The position numbers and the translations under genes were made by a program. The notes under the pieces are model-generated. The model was not told the origin of the DNA, searched no databases, and saw only the letters and a program-made list of their open reading frames with translations. From Chloroflexota bacterium (GTDB lineage Bacteria; Chloroflexota; Limnocylindria; QHBO01), in contig JACDEL010000009.1 of NCBI GenBank assembly GCA_013816405.1, forward strand, positions 1 to 39,853: a DNA stretch of 39,853 nt, written 5' to 3'. This document shows positions 25,715 to 33,536 of this stretch, piece after piece; within the stretch, counting starts at the first letter, position 1; every line of letters starts with the position of its first letter.

Positions 25715-25803
25715 TGGTGCGCCCGGCAGGAATCGAACCCGCAGCGCAAACGATCATCCGCATCCCGATCACGGGCCGGGCCACGTTCGTCGCGAAGGAC
25801 GTT
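25715..25803 (-). repeat. attL-like site B: tRNA-Arg 3' fragment plus shared arm
   Basis: 25715-25742 matches the tRNA-Arg 3' end (discriminator base differs: ACCA-type rather than GCCA). 25743 to about 25803 is the same arm as at site A with a handful of substitutions. To its left the sequence differs from site A and from the intact tRNA. Confidence 0.6.
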
Positions 25804-26690
25804 GCATAGCCCGCCAACGGAACGTCGCACTGTCCCGTTGCGTAGTCCGCAGAAGGCGCAAACTTGGGCCACAACCGCATACGGTCATCTGTGGATTTCG
25901 CTCCGCGCTGTCGTGGAATGCTGGCGGTCGGGGCCCCAACTACAGCCCGTTGGGTAGCTCCCGCCAGACGGTAAGCCCGGTCGAGTTGCCTCCTCTAGTC
26001 CCACACGGCGGCGTGGACAAGGGCGACACTGGCAAATCCTCCTAGTCACCGCGGCCACTGGCCGCGAGGGAGGTTATCCGTGTCGCCTTTCTGTTCCCCC
26101 GGCAAGCTCCGAGTCAAGATCGCGGGTCTCCCAAGCGACCGCCTGATCGCTGCGCTTGCCGCCATGGTGCGCAGTGTCATGAATGACAAGAAACCGGCCC
26201 AGAAGGACCGGCCTCTTGCCACAAGTCCGCAGCGGGACGAACCGCCCACCGGGCTCCGGACGCAGCGCCACGCTCCGCCTGGCGCGCCGTCGTCTAGGAG
26301 CGAGCGCCCGGGCGCCTCGTGCGGGCGCCCCCGGCTCAGGATTCCGTGGCACGGCGCCCGAGGCTGGCCCGTCACCTGCTCCCATCAACGCTTCGTCCGC
26401 CCTCGCTCAGTGCCGTAGCCCGTGCCGCGAGGCAGTCGTGGTCTTTAAAGAGCTGACCTTCGAAGACGGCGTGCTGCGCGCTCCGACGACGCTTGGCGCT
26501 GATGCGCTCGACGACGCCGACCACCTCCTGCGACGTTTTGGCCGTGTCGCATTTCAACCAGCTCACCGGAGATCCGCTGGGCTTCGAGGAGATCGAGATT
26601 CTCGACGCCGAAGGTGGACCAGCCGCGACCCTGCATGATTCGCTCGCCGTAGGCTGGCGTAGGTAAGGGGCCAAGGTCCCGCCGAAGCCG
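25804..26690. other. Stretch without a convincing gene
   Basis: Several short open frames occur on both strands, but none has a recognisable family, start context or codon pattern. On the minus strand between about 26640 and 26400, two overlapping frames (GERIMQGRGWSTFGVENLD, then VVGVVERISAKRRRSAQHAV after a shift) read like pieces of one protein and may be a decayed gene. A GC-rich hairpin GGGCGCC/GGCGCCC (26310-26330) is also present. Confidence 0.4.
26186..26211 (-). terminator. Rho-independent terminator, minus strand
   Basis: Read on the minus strand, CCGGTCC (26211-26205), loop TTCT, and GGGCCGG (26200-26194) pair fully if one G:U is allowed, followed by TTTCTTGTC. It would stop transcripts coming from the decayed region or the SnoaL-like gene at 26694-27083. 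Confidence 0.55.
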
Positions 26691-26693
26691 CCG

Positions 26694-27083
26694 CTATCCC
26701 GACGCACCTTCCCGACCGTCTAGAACAGTCGGGCGACTCGGTGGCTCGTGCAGCCAGATTTCGGCGATGTGGTCGTCGTCAATCCGGTACACGCCCACCT
26801 GCCACCACTCCCTACCGTCGGCGTCCGATAACCGGAAGGGCACGACCACGAAGGGACCCGCTTCGAGCGCATCGCCGGCCTCCCAGGTGAAACCCTCCAC
26901 CAGCTCTGCTCTTTGGAGGAAGTACCGCTCAGCCTCGGCGAACCCCGTGTAGTCACCGGCCAGTTCTGCCGGCTCGGACGCGTGCACCACTGACGTTGGC
27001 GGCACAAGACGAACGAGCGAATCGCGATCTTTCATGGCCCACGCACTGAGCCAGCGTTGGACGACGTCCTGTGGTCCCATCAT
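26694..27083 (-). CDS. SnoaL-like (NTF2 fold) protein, 129 aa
   Basis: Small alpha+beta barrel protein of the SnoaL/nuclear-transport-factor-2 type, beginning MMGPQDVVQRWLSAWAMKDR, with the usual helix-rich start and the sheet-forming segments TWEAGDALEAGPFVVVPFRL and WWQVGVYRIDDDHIAEIWLH. I chose ATG 27083, which has TATGCT (27097-27092) eight bases upstream; the frame is open to 27122. The gene lies between two copies of a 23-bp direct repeat; the left copy encodes part of its C-terminus (VLDGREGAS). Members of this fold act as isomerases, hydrolases or plain binding domains, and no catalytic residues can be assigned here. Confidence 0.72.
   Translation of the reverse strand: MMGPQDVVQRWLSAWAMKDRDSLVRLVPPTSVVHASEPAELAGDYTGFAEAERYFLQRAELVEGFTWEAGDALEAGPFVVVPFRLSDADGREWWQVGVYRIDDDHIAEIWLHEPPSRPTVLDGREGASG
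26702..26724. repeat. 23-bp direct repeat, left copy
   Basis: Begins ACGCACCTTCCCGACC and ends GTCTAGA; identical to 27117-27139. Similarity extends about 11 bases further left with a few mismatches. The copies are 415 bases apart and enclose the SnoaL-like gene. Confidence 0.85.
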
Positions 27084-27116
27084 CGGACTCGAGCATAGCG
27101 AGGCGCCGGTATCCTC

Positions 27117-27139
27117 ACGCACCTTCCCGACCGTCTAGA
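27117..27139. repeat. 23-bp direct repeat, right copy
   Basis: Identical to 26702-26724. Recombinase similarity begins only four bases to its right (27143), so the repeat marks the exact point where the 5' end of the recombinase gene is lost. Confidence 0.85.
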
Positions 27140-27142
27140 TCT

Positions 27143-28538
27143 TGCTACGGCCCCGATAGCCAGCGCCGGGAACAGGACCACGCCATCGAGCGCTACGGGC
27201 TGATCGACACGGGCATCGTTTGGACCGTCGCCCAATCCGGGAAGACGGTCTGGCAGTCGCCCGAAATGGCTGCAATGCTCGGCAGCGCAGCCAGGAGTGG
27301 GTTCGACGTCCTGCTCGTCGGGTACTACGACCGCTGGCAGCGCAATCTGCGGCGATTCCTGGAACTGATCGAAGACAGTCTGCATCCCGCCGGCGCAACG
27401 CTGTTGATGTGCGACGTGCACCTGCTGTCGAGCAACGGGCGGGACTGGCAACGCATGAAGGAGCAGGCCAACCGGGCCGAGGACTACAGCATTGACCTCG
27501 GACGCCGGATCGCGGACGGCTTCGCGGCCAAGTTCAACCGCCCCTACGGCGATCAGGGAGGCACCACCCCACTCGGCTTCCGCCGCACCGCAGAGCCGCC
27601 CCACGTCCTGGAGATTGACCCCGCCACCATCGGCCAGGCGGTTCACCTGTTCAAGGAGTACGCCACGGGGCACTACTCGTTCGCATCCCTCGGGGCGCAG
27701 GTCGGCATGGCCCCGGAGCGCGTCCGCGAGATTCTGGCCGCCCCGATCTTCAACGGCTGGTATCGCCGCGGCAAGCGATCGTGAGGAGCAGCGAAAGCTC
27801 GCTCCGTGGCACGCCGACTCGCCGGTCAACGACGACCTGTGGGAGCGCGCGCAGGAGATGCAAGCCGCCCGTGCGCATGGTGGCGGGCTCCATCGGCCCG
27901 ACCGGCGAGACCCGTTGGGCCGGCTGATCTTCTGCACCTGCCGGCGCTATGTGAAGGCCAACGGCACGGATGGCTCCGGTCAGCCTCAGCGGGTTCACCC
28001 CGGCTCCTGCGCGGAGTGGCCGCGACCTACCTACCCCGCCGCCACTTGGCTGGAGCCGTTGGCGGCGCAGGTGCAGCAGATCGTTCTTGACGACGTGACG
28101 ATCGCCACTGTGGTCGATGCCTTGACGACCACGGCTCCTCGGCGCGACAAGCTGGCGCGCAAGCGGCTGGAGCGTCGGCGCCGTGAGGCCGCGGAAGCTT
28201 TTGCGGCGCGTCGCGTGACCATGAGCCAGTTCGCCGCGCAGATCGCCTCCCTTGAGGAACAGCAGCGGACTTTGGAGGCCGTCGAACCGGCAACCGAGCC
28301 CAGTGTTCCTAGCGCCGCGGCTGTCGCCTACCTGAAGGACCTGCCGGCCTTGTGGCGCGCTGCCGACGAGGCCGCTCGCGCCGACCTGTTGGCCGCGATC
28401 TACCCCCGCGTGGAGGTCCGGGGCGCCGAGTTCATAGCCGTCACACTGACGCCCGAGGCCGAAGCGCACGGGCTGGCACTTGCCTTGCCCGAATCCGTTT
28501 GCGTGGCGCGCCCGGCAGGAATCGAACCCGCGACCTGA
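27143..28538 (+). pseudogene. Serine site-specific recombinase, 5'-truncated and frameshifted
   Basis: The first part reads CYGPDSQRREQDHAIERYGL, then LLVGYYDRWQRNLRRFLELI, typical of the resolvase catalytic core, and GRRIADGFAAKFNRPYG plus a Recombinase domain (TPLGFRRTAEPPHVLEIDPA). The N-terminal ~25 residues with the catalytic serine (usual YxRVSTxxQ) are missing. At about 27780 the frame ends (WYRRGKRS) and continues in another frame (EEQRKLAPWHADSPVNDDLW) through a zinc-ribbon-like and coiled-coil tail to TGA 28536-28538. The last 12 codons (ARPAGIEPAT) lie antisense in the tRNA-Arg gene. It therefore cannot encode an active enzyme as written. Confidence 0.8.
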
Positions 28539-28579
28539 TGGTCCGAAGCCACCCGCTCTGTCCGCTGAGCTACGGGCGC
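28504..28579 (-). tRNA. tRNA-Arg (anticodon TCG)
   Basis: 76 bases including encoded CCA. The acceptor strands GCGCCCG (28579-28573) and CGGGCGC pair perfectly. The D-arm (GCTC...GAGC) is intact, the anticodon stem GGTGG/CCATC encloses the loop CTTCGGA (anticodon TCG, reads CGA), and the T-arm is GCGGG TTCGATT CCTGC. Discriminator base is G. It is the only complete copy of five tRNA-Arg pieces in the window and is overlapped at its 3' end by the recombinase reading frame. Confidence 0.95.
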
Positions 28580-28841
28580 ACATTTCACGCTCAAGCAGAG
28601 CGGAAAACTCGGGAATCGCTTAACCATAGCGCTCGGAGAGTGGAATGGGTGAGGGTCTTCGGACCCCTCGACCGGTAATGAACCATGGCATCGGTGATCC
28701 CGACTGGTCCATGGTAACCCGCCTCGACCTGGACGTGAACGTCAGCGACCGGCGATCTCAGGTCCCAGAGTCTGTGGTGTAGAGCTGTTGAGCAGCCAGC
28801 GGTTGCGATCGGGTTCCGCGCCGCTCCGGAGAGCCGCTGGC

Positions 28842-28847
28842 TATCCT
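28842..28847 (+). promoter_or_regulatory. Candidate -10 box of the GNAT pseudogene (leaderless)
   Basis: TATCCT, six bases before ATG 28854, without a Shine-Dalgarno. The stretch 28580-28841 otherwise holds the tRNA promoter flank, which is also repeated at 31918-31980. Confidence 0.35.
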
Positions 28848-28853
28848 GACCCG

Positions 28854-29386
28854 ATGAAGGTCGTCCTCGAGACTCGCCGTCTTCGGCTTCAGGAGCTCGA
28901 ACCGACCGACGTCGAGAACCTGTCTGAGATCCTTGGGGACCCAGTCGCGATGCGCTACTACCCTGCTCCTTTCGGTCACGAGCAGGTTGTATCGTGGATC
29001 GCCTGGGCGCGTGACAGCTACCGCGACAACGGGTTCGGGCTGTGGGCGGTCATCCGCGGTCGGATGGCCGGTTCCTAGGCGATTGCGGACCGATACTCCA
29101 GCCCGTCGAGGGGACGCTCATCCCCGAGATCGGATACCACATCGTCGCTGCCGAGCAGGGTCAAGGCTTCGCGACCGAGGCTGCGCGGGCCTGTCTCGAG
29201 TGGGTGTTCGCGAACACGACCTATAACGTCGTCTGCTCCCTGGTACCGCCCGAGAACGGACCGTCTCGGGCCGTCGCGGCAAAGGTCCATCGAGCGATGC
29301 GGCAATTCATCTGGGAGAAGCACAGTCGTCAGATGTGCCTCTACTGGACGGACCGCCCGTCCGCGAGCGAGCGCGGGGCCTACTAA
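28854..29386 (+). pseudogene. GNAT (RimJ/RimL-type) acetyltransferase with frameshift
   Basis: Begins MKVVLETRRLRLQELEPTDV, the standard opening of RimJ-like acetyltransferases, and reads to GFGLWAVIRGRMAGS before TAG (29076-29078). The family sequence resumes in the +1 frame as DGRFLGDCGPILQPVEG, IPEIGYHIVAAEQGQGFATE (acetyl-CoA loop Q-x-x-G-x-A/G region) and ends ...WTDRPSASERGAY. One indel near 29060-29070 explains the break. Without a full frame no enzyme would be made; if it is a sequencing error the intact product would be about 177 residues. Confidence 0.75.
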
Positions 29387-29464
29387 CCCGCCGTTTACAC
29401 CTGTCGGCAGTACGGATCCGGCCCGGACCGCTGACACGTCCGTTTGGGGCGGGCCCCGTCCGAA

Positions 29465-30337
29465 CTATGCTTCGCCGTCGGCCAAGAACCGGGCGAGGAT
29501 CGGATTGACGATGTCCGGCCGGCGGATATCGGGCCGGTGCCCGAGGCCGTCAAGGAGCATCAGGCGGGCGCCGGGATCCCGGCCGCGACCGCCTTGATCG
29601 ACGCCAGCTCGAGGGTCCGATCGGCCGCGCCGTGGACCACGAGCGTCGGACAGCGGACATCCTTAAGGTGGCGCGGTGCCTCGTCCCAGTCGAGCTCCGC
29701 CGACTGCTGGAGCAACATCGCATGGTCGGCCTCGAGCGCGATGCTGACCACCTCGGCGATCGTGGCCTGCGAGTCCGGTTCGGAGAACACCTCGCCGATG
29801 AACCACGTCACGAAGGCCGGGTAGTCCGTCCGCCAATCCGGCGCGCTAGGCCCCGCGGAGCGGTCCTCGTCGCTTGATTCGGTCGGGGTCTCGACATCGC
29901 CTTCGACCCTACCAGCCACGTCCATGGGAGGTGCGATGAGCACCATTCGGGCGACTCGGACTGGGTGATGCGCAGCAACCAGCACGGCGACGTGGGTGCC
30001 GAGCGAACCGGCCACGAGGGCGGCCGTCGACGTGTGGCTGGCATCGAGGACCGCCATCGCGTCCGCGACGTGATCGTCGAACCGATAGCCGTCGGGTGGG
30101 TGGTCGCTTGTGCCGGAACCCCGCGCGTCATAGGTAAGGACCCGAAAGCGATCACGGAGACCCTCAACCTGGTGACGCAGGACCCCGCGAGTCCACGAAG
30201 TTCCAGGTCGGAATGAAGAGGATTGAATGGGCGCCGTCGCCGTCGCCGTAACGGTGCCAGCCGATCCCGACGCCGTTGCTGTCGGCGATCCCGACCTCAT
30301 CCGGGACAGGTTGACGGATCTCAGGCGCGTAGGTCAT
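29465..30337 (-). pseudogene. Alpha/beta hydrolase with two frameshifts
   Basis: From ATG 30337 the start MTYAPEIRQPVPDEVGIADS and GVGIGWHRYGDGDGAHSILF fits the N-terminus of hydrolases found beside class III cyclases. After FIPTWNFVDSR the frame is lost and resumes in another frame as VLRHQVEGLRDRFRVLTYDA. The nucleophile elbow GSLGTH and the CPTLVVHGAADRT loop are present. Near 29575 a second shift is needed to join AVAAGIPG to RLMLLDGLGHRPDIRRPDIV, which carries the catalytic-type His and ends at TAG 29467-29465. The upstream ribosome site is AAGGTAAGCG. Confidence 0.72.
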
Positions 30338-30514
30338 CGCTTACCTTCTTCCCGGCTCGGGAGCTGGCCGGTTAGGCCACCCGGATGGTCCGGTGCGAGC
30401 CTGCACGATACTAGGCCAGCCGCCTGCAGTCTCCGCGACAACGTCCTGGCTTGGCGACCCCTGCTGCCGATGGCGCCAATGCTACTAACCCGCCGCTTGC
30501 ACCTGTACCAAGGG

Positions 30515-30868
30515 CTAGTAGTAGAGCCGGAGTTCCTTGATCTTGCGGCCGACGACGCGATAGACCGCCAGCCATTGCATCTCCTGTTCAGGGCCGTCCC
30601 GCATCTGCCAGTTGGGGACGACATCGTGGACGGCGACCCACTCGCCGACCTCGATCACTACCCGGTATTCGGCACGGACCTCCGGCATCCGGATGAAGAG
30701 TTCGGTGAACGTCTTGCGCATGGCCTCATGCCCTTCGTCGAGGACAGCGCCGTCGCGATCGATGATCCGTGCATCAGAAGCGTAAAACGACAGAAATCGA
30801 TCGACGTCATGCCGGTTGTATGCGTCGAGTTGACTACGAACCACCCCCGCGGGGTCGTGTTCGTCCAT
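30515..30868 (-). CDS. SnoaL-like (NTF2 fold) protein, 117 aa
   Basis: Start ATG 30868 has GGAGG (30880-30876) seven bases upstream. The sequence VVRSQLDAYNRHDVDRFLSF, YASDARIIDRDGAVLDEGHE and a final beta pair (MQWLAVYRVVGRKIKELRLYY) is typical of SnoaL/DUF4440-like barrels, in which a small molecule binds in a cone-shaped pocket. Two such genes occur in the island (the other at 26694-27083), but their sequences are only distantly alike. No partner enzyme is adjacent: the upstream flank on this strand holds the PhzF-like gene, 87 bases away. Confidence 0.8.
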   Translation of the reverse strand: MDEHDPAGVVRSQLDAYNRHDVDRFLSFYASDARIIDRDGAVLDEGHEAMRKTFTELFIRMPEVRAEYRVVIEVGEWVAVHDVVPNWQMRDGPEQEMQWLAVYRVVGRKIKELRLYY

Positions 30869-30954
30869 GCCAGCACCTCCAGTCACTGCTTTTTCCGAGA
30901 TTGTCACCCGAGCGCGAGACAAAATCTGAATCCCGTTGGGTTCCGTGGAAGCCG

Positions 30955-31635
30955 TTAAGTCGGATAGTCGCGGACTTCGACCAGAGCGCAGCGTCCGCCC
31001 ACCTCGACGGTGCCGTCCGGGCCTGGCTGGACGCTCAGCTCCGACCCAACGCCCTGCCGGATCATCAGAGCCCGTCCCAGGCGTGCCCCCATGAGGACAG
31101 CCGCAGCACCGCCCGCCTCATCTTCGGCAACGCCTGCCCACGTTGGGAACGAGCGCGAGCGCAGTCGCCCAGCGGACTCGTCCTTCCAGGCCCAGGCGTA
31201 CAACCATGGTTTGCTGCTGTGACCGGGCAGCGCGTCCACTTCCCCGACGGTGGCGTATTCGACGAAATGCGGCAGCACCGGAAAGTCGACCCAGGCAGGT
31301 CGCGCCCGAATCCAGGTCAGATCGCCCTCGCGCCACGTTGGCACCTCGCCGGCCGGTACACGCAGGACGCTGACCGGTCGGCCGACCTCGGCCAACAGCC
31401 ACGACGTCCCTACCGTCGGGTGGCCGGCGAAGGGGAGCTCCGCGGTTGGCACGTAGATGGCGATTTGAGCGGTTGCTAGGTCATCGACGAAGACCGTCTC
31501 GCTGAAACCCAGTTCGGCGGTCACGGCGAGGCGACGATCCTGCGGGATGACGGCGCCATCCAGAAAGACGCCGAGCTCATTTCCCCCGGTGTCGCCAGGG
31601 CCCACGAACACACGCACGACGTGAAATTTGGTCAT
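30955..31635 (-). CDS. PhzF-family isomerase/epimerase-like protein
   Basis: 226-aa protein starting MTKFHVVRVFVGPGDTGGNE at ATG 31635, with AGGAGG seven bases upstream. The family landmarks are GNELGVFL, the catalytic Glu in GFSETVFV, and LPFAGHPTVGTSWLL. The C-terminus (GVGSELSVQPGPDGTVEVGG) matches the glycine-rich second half. At 226 residues it is somewhat shorter than typical PhzF proteins (260-300). PhzF-like enzymes isomerise small acids or act as epimerases; the substrate is unknown. The open frame extends to 32175 but the added 180 residues are spurious and overlap a tRNA fragment and the MFS gene. Confidence 0.85.
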   Translation of the reverse strand: MTKFHVVRVFVGPGDTGGNELGVFLDGAVIPQDRRLAVTAELGFSETVFVDDLATAQIAIYVPTAELPFAGHPTVGTSWLLAEVGRPVSVLRVPAGEVPTWREGDLTWIRARPAWVDFPVLPHFVEYATVGEVDALPGHSSKPWLYAWAWKDESAGRLRSRSFPTWAGVAEDEAGGAAAVLMGARLGRALMIRQGVGSELSVQPGPDGTVEVGGRCALVEVRDYPT

Positions 31636-31843
31636 GCGGTCGCCTCCTGGGCACTTACCCGTGCGTTCGGGGCGCGGCGGGCGTCCCACCCGTACAAGGC
31701 GCGAGTATCGCATCGGGGGTAACCGCCGGCTGGACGATCTGGCGTTGGTGTGTTGCCGGACGAAGGCCCCCTCGCCCCGACCATTCCCGCATGTGCTTTG
31801 CGTACACCAAGACAGCGGATGATTCGACGCATTTTGGTCGGGT

Positions 31844-31917
31844 GCGCACGCTCGAGCCACAGCGCATCCGCCGATTTGGTCCGAAGCCACCCGCTCTGTC
31901 CGCTGAGCTACGGGCGC
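31844..31917 (-). repeat. attR-like site C: shared arm plus tRNA-Arg 5' fragment
   Basis: 31878-31917 matches the 5' half of the intact tRNA-Arg (acceptor strand, D-arm and anticodon arm, loop CTTCGGA). The match continues right into the tRNA promoter flank (31918 to about 31980 against 28580-28645). To its left, 31844-31877 is the same arm as at 33442-33473. The variable loop, T-arm and 3' acceptor strand are absent. Confidence 0.65.
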
Positions 31918-32048
31918 GCGTTTCACGCTCAAACAGAGCGGAAAACTGGACGAGGGATTCTGGGACAGCGCTCGGGGAGCCGAATCAGAGCCGCGGCTCG
32001 GTCTACCCGCCGTCCAATCGGCCCGGCGCCGGCGTGCTGCGCGTGCTA

Positions 32049-33305
32049 TCAGCCCTCTAGGGCGCGAACATCGGCGGCCTGCCGGATACGTGGCAATGGT
32101 GAGAACACCAGCAGCAGGATTGAGACCGCCATGCCAGCCCACCCAATGGCAATCACACCACGGACGCCGATCCAACTGGCGAGTCCGGCAGCCACAAGAG
32201 CGCCGAGCGGGTAGGCGATGCCGTGCGAGAAGACCTCGAGGGTTGCGTTGACGCGGCCCAGGATTCGGTCTGGGATGACGCCCTGGATGAGCGACAGCTC
32301 AGCCACGCCCTCGATGGTCTGGAGGCCGTCGCCGATCAATTGTGGGAGGAACACCATCAGCGTCGCGAGCAGCAGCGACCCGCCGGCGAGTGGCGTAAGC
32401 ACGCCAATGATCGATGCGCCTATGGCTGTCCCGATGAGGGCTGGTCCGAAACCAAATCGCGCAATGACCCGCGAAGCGAAGAACGAGCCGACGAGGGAGC
32501 CGACGCCGCCGGCCGAAACCACCACGCCGAGTAGGAGCGGGCTGAGCTGCAGGTCCTCGATGAGATAGATCGTGTAGAGAACCCCATAGAACGACCCGGC
32601 AACGTGGGCGATGATCGAGCGGAGTGTGAGCGGCACGAGCACGGCGTGCCGCCGGACGAGCCGGAGGCCCTCCAAGATCTCGAGCCGAATGGGCGTGGCT
32701 AACGTCCGAGCCGGACGCGGCGGCTCGCGGCTTCGGATCAGGACCAGCGAGATCGCCGAGACCATGAAAGAGATCGCGTCGACCAAGATCGCCAACGGCG
32801 CGCCGATCGCCTGAACAAGGCCACCCGCCAAGCCTGGACCACCGATCTCTGCGAGCGACGAACTCGTGGCCAGCTTGCTGTTGCCCTCGACGACGCGGTC
32901 GACCCCGATGAGCGAAGGGACGTAGGCCGGGTAGGCGGCATGGAATAGCGCGCCCAGGCAGCCCTCGAGGAAAACCACGAGGTACAGCTGTTCCATTCGC
33001 AGGTCTCCTCCGAGGTAGGTCGCAGGGATCGAGAACAGCAGTACGGCACGTACCGCGTCCGTCCAAATGAGGATTGGCCGACGTCGCAGCCGGTCGACCC
33101 AAGCACCGGCGAATAGGCCGACAAGGAGCACTGCAAGGCTCGCCGAGACCACGAGGAACGCCATCTCGAGCGGCCCCGCTTCCAGCGTGAGAACAGCGAC
33201 CAGCGGTACGGCCGTGCGGGTGACGACTGACCCGAGCTCGGAGATTGTTTGGCCGGCCCAGAGCTTTCTGAAGTCGGCGTTTCGCCAGAGCGACGCGCTC
33301 ACCAC
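32049..33305 (-). CDS. MFS transporter (MFS_3 / EntS-like)
   Basis: 418-aa intact major facilitator with 12 predicted helices and the loop 2-3 motif GLFAGAWVDRLRRRPILIWT. It starts at GTG 33305, with TAGGCT (33317-33312) six bases before and no Shine-Dalgarno. The segment FRKLWAGQTISELGSVVTRT is shared by macrolide-efflux and siderophore-export members of the family. It is the sole gene between the two right-hand tRNA fragments and so would be cargo of the outer element. A drug or metabolite efflux role is inferred from the family only. Confidence 0.9.
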   Translation of the reverse strand: MVSASLWRNADFRKLWAGQTISELGSVVTRTAVPLVAVLTLEAGPLEMAFLVVSASLAVLLVGLFAGAWVDRLRRRPILIWTDAVRAVLLFSIPATYLGGDLRMEQLYLVVFLEGCLGALFHAAYPAYVPSLIGVDRVVEGNSKLATSSSLAEIGGPGLAGGLVQAIGAPLAILVDAISFMVSAISLVLIRSREPPRPARTLATPIRLEILEGLRLVRRHAVLVPLTLRSIIAHVAGSFYGVLYTIYLIEDLQLSPLLLGVVVSAGGVGSLVGSFFASRVIARFGFGPALIGTAIGASIIGVLTPLAGGSLLLATLMVFLPQLIGDGLQTIEGVAELSLIQGVIPDRILGRVNATLEVFSHGIAYPLGALVAAGLASWIGVRGVIAIGWAGMAVSILLLVFSPLPRIRQAADVRALEG

Positions 33306-33441
33306 ACGGCGAGCCTACTGTTCCTCGCAAGCCGTAGGTACAGCGGAATCGCGGTCTCGGCTCACGTGAGTCTCGTCGCAGGCGAAGGCGCTGCGGGCGC
33401 GTTGGTACACGGCGGAGAACTCGGTCGCTCTCGCCGTGCTC

Positions 33442-33514
33442 CGCACGCTCAGGCCACAGCGCATCGACCGTTCTGGTCCGGAGGCACCCGCTCTGTCCGC
33501 TGAGTTTCGGGCGC
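33442..33514 (-). repeat. attR-like site D: shared arm plus degenerate tRNA-Arg 5' fragment
   Basis: 33474-33514 matches the tRNA-Arg 5' half with several changes: TAGCTC has become AAACTC, and the anticodon-loop equivalent reads CTCCGGA (CCG at the anticodon position) with a stem that no longer pairs. 33442-33473 is the arm shared with site C. Unlike site C, the sequence right of it does not resemble the tRNA promoter flank. It is the right limit of the island, 22 bases from the Kelch gene. Confidence 0.6.
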
Positions 33515-33536
33515 GCGAGGCGCCAAGGTAGGGCTC

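Larger units (their letters stand above)
24679..33514. mobile_element. tRNA-Arg island: two nested insertions with paired att-like ends
   Basis: The island is bounded on the left by a tRNA-Arg 3' fragment (24679) and on the right by a tRNA-Arg 5' fragment (33474). Inside lie a second 3' fragment (25715), one intact tRNA-Arg (28504-28579) and a second 5' fragment (31878). The two left copies share the same arm on their inner side, and the two right copies share the same arm on theirs. This is the pattern of attL...attR around nested insertions. A decayed serine recombinase adjoins the intact tRNA. Cargo: secreted protein, SnoaL-like proteins, GNAT and hydrolase pseudogenes, PhzF-like protein, MFS transporter. 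Pairing 24679 with 33474 and 25715 with 31878 is inference. Confidence 0.6.

Noticed and set aside
24679-25742. Functional tRNA genes at sites A and B
   Set aside because: Only the T-arm and 3' acceptor strand are present; the 5' half is replaced by unrelated arm sequence.
26074-26388. Protein-coding gene on the minus strand in 26046-26420
   Set aside because: No family, start signal or convincing codon pattern; the stretch also contains a terminator and a GC-rich hairpin.
27492-28538. Recombinase C-terminal frame as an independent intact gene
   Set aside because: It lacks a start region of its own and continues the domain order of the upstream frame, so it is one frameshifted pseudogene.
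31636-32175. 180-residue N-terminal extension of the PhzF-like gene
   Set aside because: The extension crosses tRNA fragment C and the end of the MFS gene. A good ribosome site stands before ATG 31635.
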